From an uncultured Aeromonadaceae bacterium (GTDB lineage Bacteria > Pseudomonadota > Gammaproteobacteria > Enterobacterales > Aeromonadaceae), in contig CAMFKP010000036.1 in assembly GCA_945957385.1 (NCBI GenBank), positions 1 through 38,731 of the forward strand: 38,731 nucleotides of DNA, read 5' to 3'. The position numbers and the translations under genes were made by a program. Position 1 is the first letter of the stretch, and the number at the start of each line of letters is the position of its first letter. This document shows positions 31,277 through 38,731 of this stretch, one piece after another. The notes below the pieces were generated by a model. That model did not search any database. It worked only from the letters and a program-made list of their open reading frames with translations, and was not told the origin of the DNA.

Positions 31277-31304
31277 AAAAAAGGCCGCGGTTGCGGCCTT
31301 TTTT
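31277..31304. terminator. Strong bidirectional terminator after yhgN
   Basis: GGCCGC-GGTT-GCGGCC flanked by A's on the left (31276-31282) and T's on the right (31299-31304). It works in either direction, serving yhgN on the plus strand and the malZ remnant on the minus strand. Confidence 0.92.
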
Positions 31305-31311
31305 GTCTCAA

Positions 31312-31885
31312 CTAAGTCGCTAGCAGGACCCTTGCTGTGTTCGGCGGTACCGTGATACGGATTTCACCCTTCACGACTTCGAATCCAAGGTGATCGCGGG
31401 CGACTGGTTCCCCCCATGATTTGGCGCTCACCGAATGATTTGTATCCCCATATAAAAACTCACCGTGCCGCACGTGCACGCCGGGATTGCCGTTGTGAAA
31501 GCGATCGGGAAAGAGCTGGTAGAAGATTTGATCTTGTACCCAAGCCGAGGGAGGGTGAGGATTGATACGAAAGTGCTGCGCACGGGGAGGCATCACAGAG
31601 GAGACGCCACAACCGTGCAGCCACCATTGCTGGCCATCGGTGATCGCTTTGAAGCAGTAGAGGATGTTCTCATCAGTCACGGTAGACGCCCACGCCAGAT
31701 AGCCATTTCACCTTGATAACCTACCAATTGCATCGGCAGCAAGGCTTTTTCGTTATCAGGTTCATGACGGATGAATGTGGTCTGTAATGTGAGTGCTTTC
31801 GTCACAAACAGCGATAGTTCCAGCCCTGATTCGGCAGTGCTGAACCAGGGCGGCTTGACGGTGCAGCAAAAACGGTTTGGACATA
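31312..31885 (-). pseudogene. malZ: malZ (maltodextrin glucosidase) remnant: frameshifted and internally deleted
   Basis: The minus strand encodes pieces of a MalZ-like GH13 enzyme. From about 31883 to 31680 one frame reads TVKPPWFSTAESGLELSLFV...LPMQLVGYQGEMAIWRGRLP, resembling the MalZ N-terminal domain, and stops at a TGA (31679-31677). The sequence continues in another frame (31680 to 31312): NILYCFKAITDGQQWWL, MPPRAQHFRIN and QDQIFYQLFPDRFHNG, the start of the catalytic barrel. This then jumps directly to KGEIRITVPPNTARVLLAT and a stop, which looks like the protein's C-terminal end. About 400 central codons, including the catalytic residues, are gone. There is also no good start codon in the first frame. 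The gene cannot be functional. Confidence 0.85.
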
Positions 31886-31895
31886 GTTACAAGAG

Positions 31896-32726
31896 TTAGT
31901 GTGTCAGCATGTTGGCCAGCTCATTTCCTTGCTGATGTAATTCATCGAGCCGCGCTGCCATATTCTTCGGGTCAATTCCCAATTGTTGTGCCAATGGGGT
32001 CGGGAAGCGGGCAATAATCACCTGAGGCGGAACGCCAGCATTCCAGGCAAATGAAACAAACATGGCCAAGCGGATCAGGATGGCCTCTTGGCTGACGGGT
32101 TCGAAGCTTAACGGGTCCAGTTGTTGTGCGATCGCCTTGACAAAGGTATCGGATAAATTCCAGCGCCGAGCCAGTTCCGCCCCAACCTGACTGTAGTCAT
32201 ACCCGAGCATTTCTCGTTGTGCATCAATCCGACTATTCCCCTGATTGATGGATAGGTTAATCAGGCTAGCCTCTTCCGGGAGGGTAGATTGAATTAGTAA
32301 TTCACCAATATTGTGCAAAAGCGCGCAAGTGAAGGCCGTTTCTGGTTCAATTGCCCTACATTCGGCCGCGAGCGCTTTGGCTATGGTCGCGACTTGAAAG
32401 GTATCAAGCCAGAATTTGGTCTTGTCAAAGTTCGATGGTGTTTTGAAGCTGGTCATGATGCCCGAAGCCACAACCAGTGAGCGCAAGGCGTTGAAGCCGA
32501 GACGAATAACCGCTTGCTCTATTGACGTGACTTCGGCTCCGCGTCGATAGGCGGCGGAGTTAGCCATTTTAAGGACTTTGGCGCTGATGACCTGATCCAT
32601 GGCAATTTTCTTGGCGATGTCCTCAATGCGTGAGTTGTCATCTGAAAAACTCTGCATCAGCTCATGGAGAAGTTTAGGTATTACAGGCAATTGTTTGATT
32701 TTGTTAAATATTTTATCCATTGTCAT
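31896..32726 (-). CDS. HDOD-domain signalling protein
   Basis: A 276-residue cytoplasmic protein consisting mainly of one HDOD domain (about residues 8-205). Typical segments are LPVIPKLLHELMQSFSDD, IAMDQVISAKVLKMANSAAYRRG, VTSIEQAVIRLGFNALRSLVVA and CALLHNIGELLI (the HN is the degenerate HD pair). HDOD proteins lack phosphohydrolase activity and serve as scaffolds in motility, c-di-GMP or stress signalling. No output domain is attached. The start ATG (32726) has GGGAGAG about 10 bases upstream. It lies 88 bp downstream of the HslJ-type lipoprotein gene on the same strand. Confidence 0.9.
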   Translation of the reverse strand: MTMDKIFNKIKQLPVIPKLLHELMQSFSDDNSRIEDIAKKIAMDQVISAKVLKMANSAAYRRGAEVTSIEQAVIRLGFNALRSLVVASGIMTSFKTPSNFDKTKFWLDTFQVATIAKALAAECRAIEPETAFTCALLHNIGELLIQSTLPEEASLINLSINQGNSRIDAQREMLGYDYSQVGAELARRWNLSDTFVKAIAQQLDPLSFEPVSQEAILIRLAMFVSFAWNAGVPPQVIIARFPTPLAQQLGIDPKNMAARLDELHQQGNELANMLTH

Positions 32727-32814
32727 AATGCAATCGCTCTCCCGGCTCGCTTGCTAGGCCTATTTTGCCACAAGCGCTGATTGATAGGGGATGTGGCTCA
32801 GGCCACGTGGCCGT

Positions 32815-33234
32815 TCAGTGAACCCAATCCGCCAACTGATATTTCAGAATGTAGTTCTGTCCCGCTAGGGTTAGGTCGTTATTTGTTCGTTGTAACATGG
32901 CTCCCGATCTCAGGGTCGTCAGAATGGCTTTCTCAATCCAGGCTTTATTGGGAGCGCAATTTTGTCCAGTGACATAAAGAGATGTAATAGACAGTCGATT
33001 GGCGTCAAGTTGCCCTTTGCCGATGAATTGGCGACACCCGGTGTTGCCATTGACTGTCATCTTCTCTCCTATCTCCAAGTCGACCATATTGGTTGCAGAC
33101 TGTGGTACTTCCGCACCATTTATTGAGATAAGTAACCAATGATGGTGCTGTAAATCGGCGGGGCTAACGAGAGGGGCAAATTGGCAGCCCCCAAGCAGCA
33201 GGAGCAGAAGCCACAGACAGACAACAGGGCGCAT
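32815..33234 (-). CDS. META-domain lipoprotein, HslJ-like
   Basis: A 139-residue precursor: MRPVVCLWLLLLLLGGC ends in a lipobox (LGGC, Cys17), so it is lipid-anchored. The mature part is a META domain (HHHWLLISINGAEVP, MTVNGNTGCRQFIGKGQLDANRLSI), as in the heat-shock protein HslJ, whose role in E. coli includes novobiocin resistance. The ATG at 33234 has GGAGG 8 bases upstream. The frame extends much further upstream, but that part shows no lipoprotein or secretion signal and no start signal, so I exclude it. Confidence 0.88.
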   Translation of the reverse strand: MRPVVCLWLLLLLLGGCQFAPLVSPADLQHHHWLLISINGAEVPQSATNMVDLEIGEKMTVNGNTGCRQFIGKGQLDANRLSITSLYVTGQNCAPNKAWIEKAILTTLRSGAMLQRTNNDLTLAGQNYILKYQLADWVH

Positions 33235-33672
33235 GCTGGTTTCCTCCGGATGAACAGCTGTCGGTGCTGAATGAATCGCCAGATAGCCTAACACGATTGC
33301 GCTTTCCGGAATGCGACATCTATGTATGAATTGTAAACTGCGCTGGAGATGCGCTTCGAGGTTTATGCTGTTTGCGAATCTGGATTTACATTCAGCACAG
33401 ATTGGGCGTGTGACTAACGATGCAACCCTTGTCATTTATGGCCTGCATGCCAGAACACAAAGTGGCTTAAACAGCACATTTAATGCATACATTTTCATTT
33501 GTTCGGAATATACTGCGCCTGTAAGTCAATAATCTGGTCAGCCATCGTGCGGCGTCAGCGGTGACGTACCTGGGGAGAGCAGAATCGACTTCGCTAGTCG
33601 TCAGGGGTGTCTGATGCATGGCCCGAACTATGCATGACAGCCACTATCCGGTTCATGGTAAGGAGACTCTCT
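33235..33672 (+). promoter_or_regulatory. Non-coding leader and promoter region of potFGHI
   Basis: About 440 bp without a convincing gene. TATACT (33509-33514) is the best -10, with no good -35, and would give a leader of about 150 nt. That leader holds a short stem-loop (CGTCA-GCGG-TGACG near 33553) and a repeated ATGCAT (around 33613 and 33630) able to pair. A long 5' leader is compatible with post-transcriptional polyamine control, but no specific known element is recognisable. The left part is also the promoter region of the divergent HslJ-like gene. Confidence 0.4.
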
Positions 33673-34770
33673 ATGTTGAAAAAGGGAATCGTCACCCTCT
33701 CGCTGGTGACGGCGTTGACAGCCGGTCAAGCGTTGGCAGATGAAGAAAAGGTACTGCACGTTTACAACTGGAGTGACTATATCGCGGAGGATACGGTCGC
33801 CAACTTCGAGAAAGAAACGGGCATCAAGGTTGTCTATGACGTATTTGACAGCAATGAGGTTTTGGAAGCCAAATTGCTGGCAGGTAATACAGGATTTGAT
33901 GTGGTTGTCCCTAGCTCGGACTTTCTCGCTCGCCAAATTCAGGCGGGAGTATTCCAGGCGTTGGACAAGAGCAAGTTGCCAAATCTGAGCAACATGGACC
34001 CGGATGTCATGAAGTTGTTGGCCGACAAGGATCCTGACAACGCACACTCGGTGCCGTACCTGGGGGGAACCACTGGTATCGGCTTCAATCCGAAGAAGGT
34101 TGCCGAGGTGATGGGCCCGGACTTCAAGATGGATAGCTGGGATGCGGTACTGAAGCCAGAGAACCTCTCTAAGCTGAGCAAATGCGGCGTCTCTTTCCTG
34201 AATGCACCCACGGAAATTTTTGCAACCGTGCTGCATTATCAGGGCAAAAATCCAAATTCAACCGATGTCGCCGATTACAAGGCGGCGGGTGAGTTGCTGA
34301 GTACGCTACGCCCCTATATCACCTATTTCCATTCATCTCAGTACATCAACGATCTGGCGAATGGTGACATTTGCGTGGCTATCGGTTGGTCAGGCGATGT
34401 GATGCAGGCTTCTGCCCGGGCCAAGGATGCCAACAATGGTGTCGTGGTGGATTATGTCATTCCGAAAGAAGGGGCGTTGGTGTTTTATGACATGTTGGCG
34501 ATCCCCGCCGATGCCAAGCATGTCGCTAATGCGCATGCCTTCATCAACTATTTGATGAAGCCGGATGTGATTGCCAAGGTGTCAAACTACGTCTCTTACG
34601 CCAGCGGTAACAAGGCCTCCTTGCCGATGGTAAATGCGGCGATTCGTGATAATCCCAACATCTATCCAAAGGATGAGATGAAGCCGAAGATGTTCACGCT
34701 GAAAGTACTGCCGCAAAAGGTTAACCGTGAAGTGACACGGGTCTGGACCAAGGTCAAAACCGGAAAATAA
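33673..34770 (+). CDS. potF: Putrescine ABC transporter binding protein PotF
   Basis: A 365-residue precursor with signal peptide ending GQALA and mature start DEEKVLHVYNWSDYIAEDTV, the conserved PotF/PotD opening whose Trp/Ser/Asp residues contact the polyamine. Further matches are VVPSSDFLARQIQAGVFQALDKSKLPN, VPYLGGTTGIGFNP and VAIGWSGDVMQA. It captures putrescine in the periplasm. The ATG at 33673 has AAGGAG 7 bases upstream; the longer frame from 33607 is not needed. It is the first gene of the potFGHI operon and is separated from potG by a strong hairpin. Confidence 0.96.
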   Translation: MLKKGIVTLSLVTALTAGQALADEEKVLHVYNWSDYIAEDTVANFEKETGIKVVYDVFDSNEVLEAKLLAGNTGFDVVVPSSDFLARQIQAGVFQALDKSKLPNLSNMDPDVMKLLADKDPDNAHSVPYLGGTTGIGFNPKKVAEVMGPDFKMDSWDAVLKPENLSKLSKCGVSFLNAPTEIFATVLHYQGKNPNSTDVADYKAAGELLSTLRPYITYFHSSQYINDLANGDICVAIGWSGDVMQASARAKDANNGVVVDYVIPKEGALVFYDMLAIPADAKHVANAHAFINYLMKPDVIAKVSNYVSYASGNKASLPMVNAAIRDNPNIYPKDEMKPKMFTLKVLPQKVNREVTRVWTKVKTGK

Positions 34771-34784
34771 TGTTGGGTAGCAAT

Positions 34785-34803
34785 GGGGGCGCTAGGCGCC
34801 CCC
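34785..34803 (+). other. GC-rich hairpin between potF and potG
   Basis: A perfect 8-bp stem (GGGGGCGC/GCGCCCCC) with a TAG loop lies 14 bp after the potF stop and ends 25 bp before the potG start. TGATTGTTC follows, too few T's for full termination. It probably lets some transcription end, or protects potF mRNA, so that binding protein exceeds membrane components. Confidence 0.75.
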
Positions 34804-34828
34804 TGATTGTTCAGGGAGAATAATTACC

Positions 34829-35959
34829 GTGGTTGAACACGTGAACAAGCCTGCCAATGCTGTGGAGGAACCACAGCCATTACTGGAAATTCGCAATGTC
34901 ACCAAGAGCTTTGATGGTGTCGCAGCGGTTGATGATGTCAGTTTGACCATCAACAAAGGTGAAATTTTTGCGTTGTTAGGCGCATCCGGGTGCGGTAAGT
35001 CCACCCTGTTGCGGATGCTGGCCGGCTTTGAGCGCCCGACCAAGGGCAGCATCATTCTTGATGGCCAGGACATGGCAAATATTCCGCCCTATAAACGACC
35101 AGTTAACATGATGTTTCAATCCTATGCGCTCTTCCCGCATATGACGGTGGAGCAAAACATCGCTTTCGGTTTGAAACAGGATGGATTGCCTAAGGCTGAG
35201 GTGGAGGCCCGGGTTCAGGAAATGTTGGGCCTGGTGCATATGGAAACCTTTGCCCGTCGCAAGCCGCATCAGCTATCTGGAGGGCAGCGGCAACGTGTCG
35301 CGCTGGCGCGTTCGTTGGCCAAGCGTCCCAAGCTGTTGCTGCTGGATGAGCCCATGGGAGCGCTGGATAAGAAACTGCGTGAGAAGATGCAGTTGGAAGT
35401 GGTCGACATCATTGAACGCGTCGGCGTGACCTGTGTGATGGTGACGCACGATCAGGAAGAGGCGATGACGATGGCCGGACGCATTGCGATCATGGATCGT
35501 GGTGAGTTTGTGCAGATCGGCAGCCCTGAAGAGATCTATGAGCATCCAAACTGTCGTCTGAGCGCTGAATTCATCGGTTCGGTCAACATCTTTGACGGTG
35601 TATTGGAAGAGGGCGGTCCCGATTATATGGTGATTCGCACCGACTCCCTGACGCACCCGATCCATGTGAACCATGGCGCTTCCGTTGCCGATGGGGTGCA
35701 TCTGACCGTGGCGTTGCGTCCGGAAAAAATCTACTTCAGCAGTGAGATCCCCAGCGATCACTTCAACTATGACACCGGAATCGTCGAGAACATTGCCTAT
35801 ATGGGCGATATCTCCATCTATCACGTCCGTCTGCCGAGTGGTCAGAAAGTGATTGCAACCCTGCCGAATGTCGACCGGTTCCGTAAAGGCCAACCGACAT
35901 GGGATGACGAGGTTATTCTGCACTGGGAGCCGGACTCCTGTGTGGTTCTGACAATTTAA
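34829..35959 (+). CDS. potG: Putrescine ABC transporter ATPase PotG
   Basis: A 376-residue ATPase, near-identical in its core to E. coli PotG: Walker A GASGCGKST, Q-loop MFQSYALFPHMTVEQNIAFGLKQD, signature LSGGQRQR, Walker B LLLLDEPMGALDKKLR, H-loop VTHDQEEAMTM, then a C-terminal TOBE domain (VALRPEKIYF, WEPDSCVVLTI). The start is a GTG (34829) with GGGAGAA upstream. It couples ATP hydrolysis to putrescine import through PotHI. Confidence 0.96.
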   Translation: MVEHVNKPANAVEEPQPLLEIRNVTKSFDGVAAVDDVSLTINKGEIFALLGASGCGKSTLLRMLAGFERPTKGSIILDGQDMANIPPYKRPVNMMFQSYALFPHMTVEQNIAFGLKQDGLPKAEVEARVQEMLGLVHMETFARRKPHQLSGGQRQRVALARSLAKRPKLLLLDEPMGALDKKLREKMQLEVVDIIERVGVTCVMVTHDQEEAMTMAGRIAIMDRGEFVQIGSPEEIYEHPNCRLSAEFIGSVNIFDGVLEEGGPDYMVIRTDSLTHPIHVNHGASVADGVHLTVALRPEKIYFSSEIPSDHFNYDTGIVENIAYMGDISIYHVRLPSGQKVIATLPNVDRFRKGQPTWDDEVILHWEPDSCVVLTI

Positions 35960-35969
35960 TGGAGGCGAG

Positions 35970-36884
35970 ATGAGACGACGCTCTGCCCTCAGACACTGGT
36001 TGCCGCGCGGGCGGCACCTGGTGATTGCGTTTCCATACGCATGGATGCTGCTGTTCTTTTTGGTGCCGTTTGCCATCATTCTGAAAATCAGTCTGGCGGA
36101 AACACAGGTTGCTATCCCGCCCTATACGGCGTTGGTCGAATATGCCGAAGAGAAACTGACCTTCGTGCTGAATCTGGGAAATTATCTCTATCTGCTGGAT
36201 GATGAGATGTACCTGGATTCGTACCTGCAATCCCTGCAGGTGGCCGGCATTTCAACCCTGCTTTGTCTGCTGATTGGTTATCCGATTGCCTGGTCGATTG
36301 TGCACTCCTCGCCAGCGATGCGTAACGTATTGTTGATGCTGGTGGTGCTGCCAAGCTGGACCTCGTTTTTGATTCGGGTCTATGCCTGGATTGGCATCTT
36401 GAAAAACAACGGCCTGCTGAATAATTTCCTGATCTATATCGGAGTGATCAAAGAGCCGTTGCAGTTGCTGCATACCGACTTCGCTGTGTATATCGGCATT
36501 GTCTATGCCTATCTGCCGTTTATGATTCTGCCGCTGTATACCGCACTGATGCGGGTGGATTACTCGCTGATTGAGGCCGCATCGGATCTGGGTGCCAAGC
36601 CGTGGCGCACCTTCCTCTCGGTGCTGTTGCCGATGACTAAGAGTGGTATTGTTGCCGGATCCATGTTGGTGTTTATTCCGGCGGTCGGAGAGTTTGTGAT
36701 TCCTGAGTTGCTGGGTGGCCCGGACTCCTTGTTGATTGGTCGCGTGTTGTGGCAAGAGTTCTTCAACAACCGTGATTGGCCGGTGGCTTCGGCGGTGGCC
36801 GTGGTGATGTTGACGATGTTGATGGTGCCGATTGTCTGGTTCTATCGCTATCAGCGTCGTGAGATGGCGGAGGGACGAGCATGA
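35970..36884 (+). CDS. potH: Putrescine ABC transporter permease PotH
   Basis: A 304-residue inner-membrane permease with six helices and the EAA loop IEAASDLGAKPWRTFLSVLLPMT. Other conserved stretches are LPSWTSFLIRVYAWIGILKNNG and PAVGEFVIPELLGGPDSLLIG. GGAGG lies 4 bases before the ATG and only 10 bp separate it from potG. Its stop overlaps the potI start by 4 bp. Confidence 0.96.
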   Translation: MRRRSALRHWLPRGRHLVIAFPYAWMLLFFLVPFAIILKISLAETQVAIPPYTALVEYAEEKLTFVLNLGNYLYLLDDEMYLDSYLQSLQVAGISTLLCLLIGYPIAWSIVHSSPAMRNVLLMLVVLPSWTSFLIRVYAWIGILKNNGLLNNFLIYIGVIKEPLQLLHTDFAVYIGIVYAYLPFMILPLYTALMRVDYSLIEAASDLGAKPWRTFLSVLLPMTKSGIVAGSMLVFIPAVGEFVIPELLGGPDSLLIGRVLWQEFFNNRDWPVASAVAVVMLTMLMVPIVWFYRYQRREMAEGRA

Positions 36885-37729
36885 CACCGATTCCACATAT
36901 CAAATCACCGTGGCGTACCTTGAGCCTGCTGCTCGGCTTCGCCTTCCTATATGCACCGATTGTGATTTTGATTGTTTACTCATTCAATGAATCACGCCTG
37001 GTGACGGTCTGGTCAGGCTTTTCGGTCAAGTGGTATTACGAGCTGTTCCAGGACAAGCTGATGATGGACGGTGTCGTGCTGTCATTGTCCATCGGGGTGA
37101 TGACGGCGACGATGGCGGTGATCGTCGGTACGCTGGCCGCGTTTGTGCTGACCCGGGTGGGCAAGTTTACCGGCGAGACGGGATTTGCGTTCCTGATTAC
37201 CGCACCCATGGTGATGCCTGAGGTGATCACCGGTTTGGCGTTGTTGCTGTTGTTTGTCTCCATGTCCGACATGTTTGGTTGGCCTGCACAACGTGGCGCA
37301 GTGACCATCTGGATTGCGCATGTCACCTTTACCGCGGCATATGTCACCGTGATCATTCGTTCACGTCTGCGTGAACTGGATCAGTCGGTGGAAGAGGCGG
37401 CACAGGATTTGGGGGCTACGCCGTTGAAGGTCTTCTTCCTGATCACGCTTCCCTCCATCGCGCCGGCGATTGCGGCCGGCTGGCTACTGGCCTTCACGCT
37501 GTCAGTGGATGATCTGGTCATTACCAGCTTTGTCTCGGGACCTAATGCGACCACGCTGCCGATGGTGGTGTTTTCCAGCGTGCGGTTGGGCGTGAGTCCG
37601 AAGATCAACGCGCTGGCCACCCTGATCATACTGGTGGTGTCTACGGCGACGTTCATTGCCTGGTGGATGATGGCCAGAAATGAACAGCGGCGTCGACACG
37701 AGATCGCCATGGCCGCCAAGGCCGCCTAG
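36881..37729 (+). CDS. potI: Putrescine ABC transporter permease PotI
   Basis: A 282-residue permease with six helices, partner of PotH. It begins with a cytoplasmic segment and LLGFAFLYAPIVILIVYSFNESRLVTVWSGFS, and carries the EAA loop VEEAAQDLGATPLKVFFLITLPSIAPAI and LSVDDLVITSFVSGPNATTLPMVVFSSVRLG. It is translationally coupled to potH (ATGA overlap) and is the last gene of the operon, ending at a clear terminator. Confidence 0.96.
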   Translation: MTPIPHIKSPWRTLSLLLGFAFLYAPIVILIVYSFNESRLVTVWSGFSVKWYYELFQDKLMMDGVVLSLSIGVMTATMAVIVGTLAAFVLTRVGKFTGETGFAFLITAPMVMPEVITGLALLLLFVSMSDMFGWPAQRGAVTIWIAHVTFTAAYVTVIIRSRLRELDQSVEEAAQDLGATPLKVFFLITLPSIAPAIAAGWLLAFTLSVDDLVITSFVSGPNATTLPMVVFSSVRLGVSPKINALATLIILVVSTATFIAWWMMARNEQRRRHEIAMAAKAA

Positions 37730-37746
37730 AACGTCATGGTGACGAT

Positions 37747-37769
37747 AAGGGTGCTGCGGCACCCTTTTT
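37747..37769 (+). terminator. Terminator of the potFGHI operon
   Basis: GGGTGC-TGCG-GCACCC (37749-37764) followed by five T's. It lies 20 bp after the potI stop. Confidence 0.93.
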
Positions 37770-37838
37770 CGTTTGTCTTCTTCTTGCTTATTAATCCAGC
37801 AGTCAGTCGGCATTGCGCTTTCGATATCGAAAAAGCAC

Positions 37839-37867
37839 TTGCATTGCCGCGCCTGCTTCGGTAAATT
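37839..37867 (+). promoter_or_regulatory. Promoter of tRNA-Pro
   Basis: TTGCAT (37839-37844) and TAAATT (37862-37867) are separated by exactly 17 bp, with a GC-rich discriminator (CTCGCTCCGC) before the start, as in stringently controlled stable-RNA promoters. Confidence 0.75.
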
Positions 37868-37883
37868 CTCGCTCCGCAGACAA

Positions 37884-37960
<77 letters not shown>

Positions 37961-37968
37961 AATTAAAC

Positions 37969-37999
37969 AAAAAGGCCACTCAAATTGAGTGGCCTTTTT
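37969..37999. terminator. Terminator after tRNA-Pro
   Basis: A perfect 9-bp stem (GGCCACTCA/TGAGTGGCC, loop AAT) flanked by A's and T's that extend it to 14 bp. It ends the tRNA transcript and can also act on the minus-strand gene to the right. Confidence 0.95.
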
Positions 38000-38042
38000 G
38001 TTTATTAAATGCAATCAGGTAAGGCGAATAAACAATGACGCC

Positions 38043-38213
38043 TTAACGGCGTCGTCGTTGTTGTTTCATCAGATCCAGCATCAGCATCACGATAAGAAGA
38101 ACGCAGGATATCAGGGGGCCATAACTGAGATATATTTCCCCCCAGCCTGCAGTGAAACAGAGCACTGGCAATCCGATGACAAGTAACAGGATACTGGTCA
38201 ATAAGAACAACAT
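38043..38213 (-). CDS. 56-residue two-helix membrane protein
   Basis: The minus strand encodes MLFLLTSILLLVIGLPVLCF, a short loop (TAGWGEIYLS), a second hydrophobic segment (YGPLISCVLLIVMLMLDLM) and a basic end KQQRRRR. Two membrane helices with a positively charged C-terminus suggest an inner-membrane hairpin with both ends in the cytoplasm. No Shine-Dalgarno sequence is evident, but a perfect TATAAT on the same strand (38255-38260) would give a leader of about 35 nt. The family is not recognised. The terminator behind tRNA-Pro lies about 45 bp past its stop and would also end this transcript. Confidence 0.6.
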   Translation of the reverse strand: MLFLLTSILLLVIGLPVLCFTAGWGEIYLSYGPLISCVLLIVMLMLDLMKQQRRRR

Positions 38214-38254
38214 AATTCGATGTCAGGATGCTAGAGTTTGTTTTATTGGCACCG

Positions 38255-38338
38255 ATTATAGAAATCTTTTTTGTGATATAAAACCTCCCTCACTGCGCTG
38301 GTTTCAAATTTGACGGCATACTGGGATTGTCATTATTT
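38255..38338. promoter_or_regulatory. Divergent promoter region, small membrane protein / nsrR
   Basis: On the minus strand TATAAT (38255-38260) serves the 56-residue protein gene, with only a weak -35. On the plus strand TTGACG (38310-38315) with TTATTT (38333-38338), spaced 17 bp, is a plausible nsrR promoter. No clear NsrR-type inverted repeat (AAGATGCATTT-like) is visible, so autoregulation is not supported here. Confidence 0.5.
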
Positions 38339-38374
38339 GAATGGCACATATGGATTGACGAGAAAGTAACTATC

Positions 38375-38731
38375 ATGCAGCTGACACTGTTCACCGATTA
38401 TGCCTTGCGCACACTGACTTATTTGGCTCTACAGCCGGAGCGCCGTCTGTCGACAATTACTGAAGTGGCTGAAAAATTTGATATTTCACGCAACCATGTC
38501 GTGAAAATAGTGCATCAACTTGGGGTAAAGGGATATATCGAAACAGTGCGCGGCAAACACGGTGGTATTCGTTTGGCGCGCAATAGTGAAGAGATAAATC
38601 TGCGGGATGTGGTCTCGGATATGGAAAATGTCAGCTGCTTGCTGGATTGCCACCGCGATGGTTGTTTATTAAACAGTTCATGTCGTTTCCAAGGTATTAT
38701 GCGCAAGGCCATGCGTGCTTTTCTCGACGTA
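38375..38731 (+). CDS. nsrR: Nitric-oxide-sensing repressor NsrR (3' end outside the window)
   Basis: The first 119 residues of an Rrf2-family repressor; the window ends before the stop (E. coli NsrR has 141). MQLTLFTDYALRTLTYLA, the winged helix (ITEVAEKFDISRNHVVKIVHQLGVKGYI) and VRGKHGGIRLA are typical. The iron-sulfur ligands are present: Cys92, Cys97 and Cys103 with the C-x4-C-x5-C spacing of NsrR, plus Asp8. An additional Cys88 is present. NsrR holds a [4Fe-4S] cluster that is destroyed by NO, derepressing NO-detoxification genes such as hmp. A weak GAGAAAG precedes the ATG. Confidence 0.93.
   Translation, partial: MQLTLFTDYALRTLTYLALQPERRLSTITEVAEKFDISRNHVVKIVHQLGVKGYIETVRGKHGGIRLARNSEEINLRDVVSDMENVSCLLDCHRDGCLLNSSCRFQGIMRKAMRAFLDV

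Noticed and set aside
32801..32812. 12-bp palindrome GGCCACGTGGCC upstream of the HDOD gene
   Set aside because: It is in the short gap between two same-strand genes, partly overlaps another small hairpin, and has no further feature to make it more than a GC-rich inverted repeat.
33607..33672. Longer N-terminal start for PotF and a longer upstream start for the HslJ-like lipoprotein (to 33435)
   Set aside because: In both cases the signal peptide and the ribosome binding site mark an internal ATG (33673 and 33234) as the true start.

Overview
The window is bacterial chromosome from a GC-rich gammaproteobacterium. fabR, yebG with a LexA box, yfcZ, yecH, yhgN, ptrB, kefGB, potFGHI, a CsrB-type RNA, a CGG-anticodon tRNA-Pro and nsrR all point to the Enterobacterales/Vibrionales/Aeromonadales group. 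Aeromonas or a close relative is my best guess, from gene content and base composition only. There is no phage, insertion sequence, CRISPR or origin.

Layout. 1-532: an 8-bp tandem repeat and a small membrane protein gene that converges on tatC. 475-3928 (minus): a Tat-exported metallophosphoesterase followed by tatABC. 4206-6599 (minus): a secreted esterase with an E-set domain and an AraC/GyrI-type regulator. 6763-7761: a LacI-type regulator. 7787-13431 (minus): a five-gene operon for an AfuABC/FbpABC-type ABC importer, an inositol-monophosphatase-family enzyme and a dual-specificity phosphatase. 13568-15630: a LysR regulator divergent from lrgA/cidA and lrgB/cidB. 15799-20141: an M14 carboxypeptidase, yebG, modBC without modA, and a SirB2 protein. 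20141-24924: kefB, kefG and divergent ptrB. 25050-31260: yfcZ, an MltF-like transglycosylase, a ClsC-like phospholipase D protein, fabR, a CsrB-like RNA, yecH and yhgN. 31312-33234: a deleted malZ remnant, an HDOD protein and an HslJ/META lipoprotein. 33673-37729: potFGHI. 37884 to the end: tRNA-Pro, a 56-residue membrane protein and the start of nsrR.

The most interesting part is the left third. Two promoters there carry PhoB-type direct repeats (CTGTCAT-like, 11-bp period), each exactly 10 bp upstream of a TAGCxT -10 hexamer. One drives the Tat-dependent metallophosphoesterase and tatABC; the other drives the importer plus two cytoplasmic phosphatases. The importer's binding protein lacks the adjacent tyrosine pair of ferric-binding FbpA, and its operon ends with two phosphatase genes. 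I infer a phosphate-starvation module: a phosphodiester is cut outside the cytoplasm by an enzyme exported through its own Tat translocase, then an organophosphate is imported and dephosphorylated inside. The first arrangement parallels Bacillus subtilis phoD-tatAd-tatCd, and the second parallels AfuABC hexose-phosphate transport.

The right two thirds is mostly conserved housekeeping. The points worth attention there are the GGA-rich CsrB-like RNA, the internally deleted malZ, several small genes, modBC without modA, and an 11-bp direct repeat upstream of the MltF-like gene.
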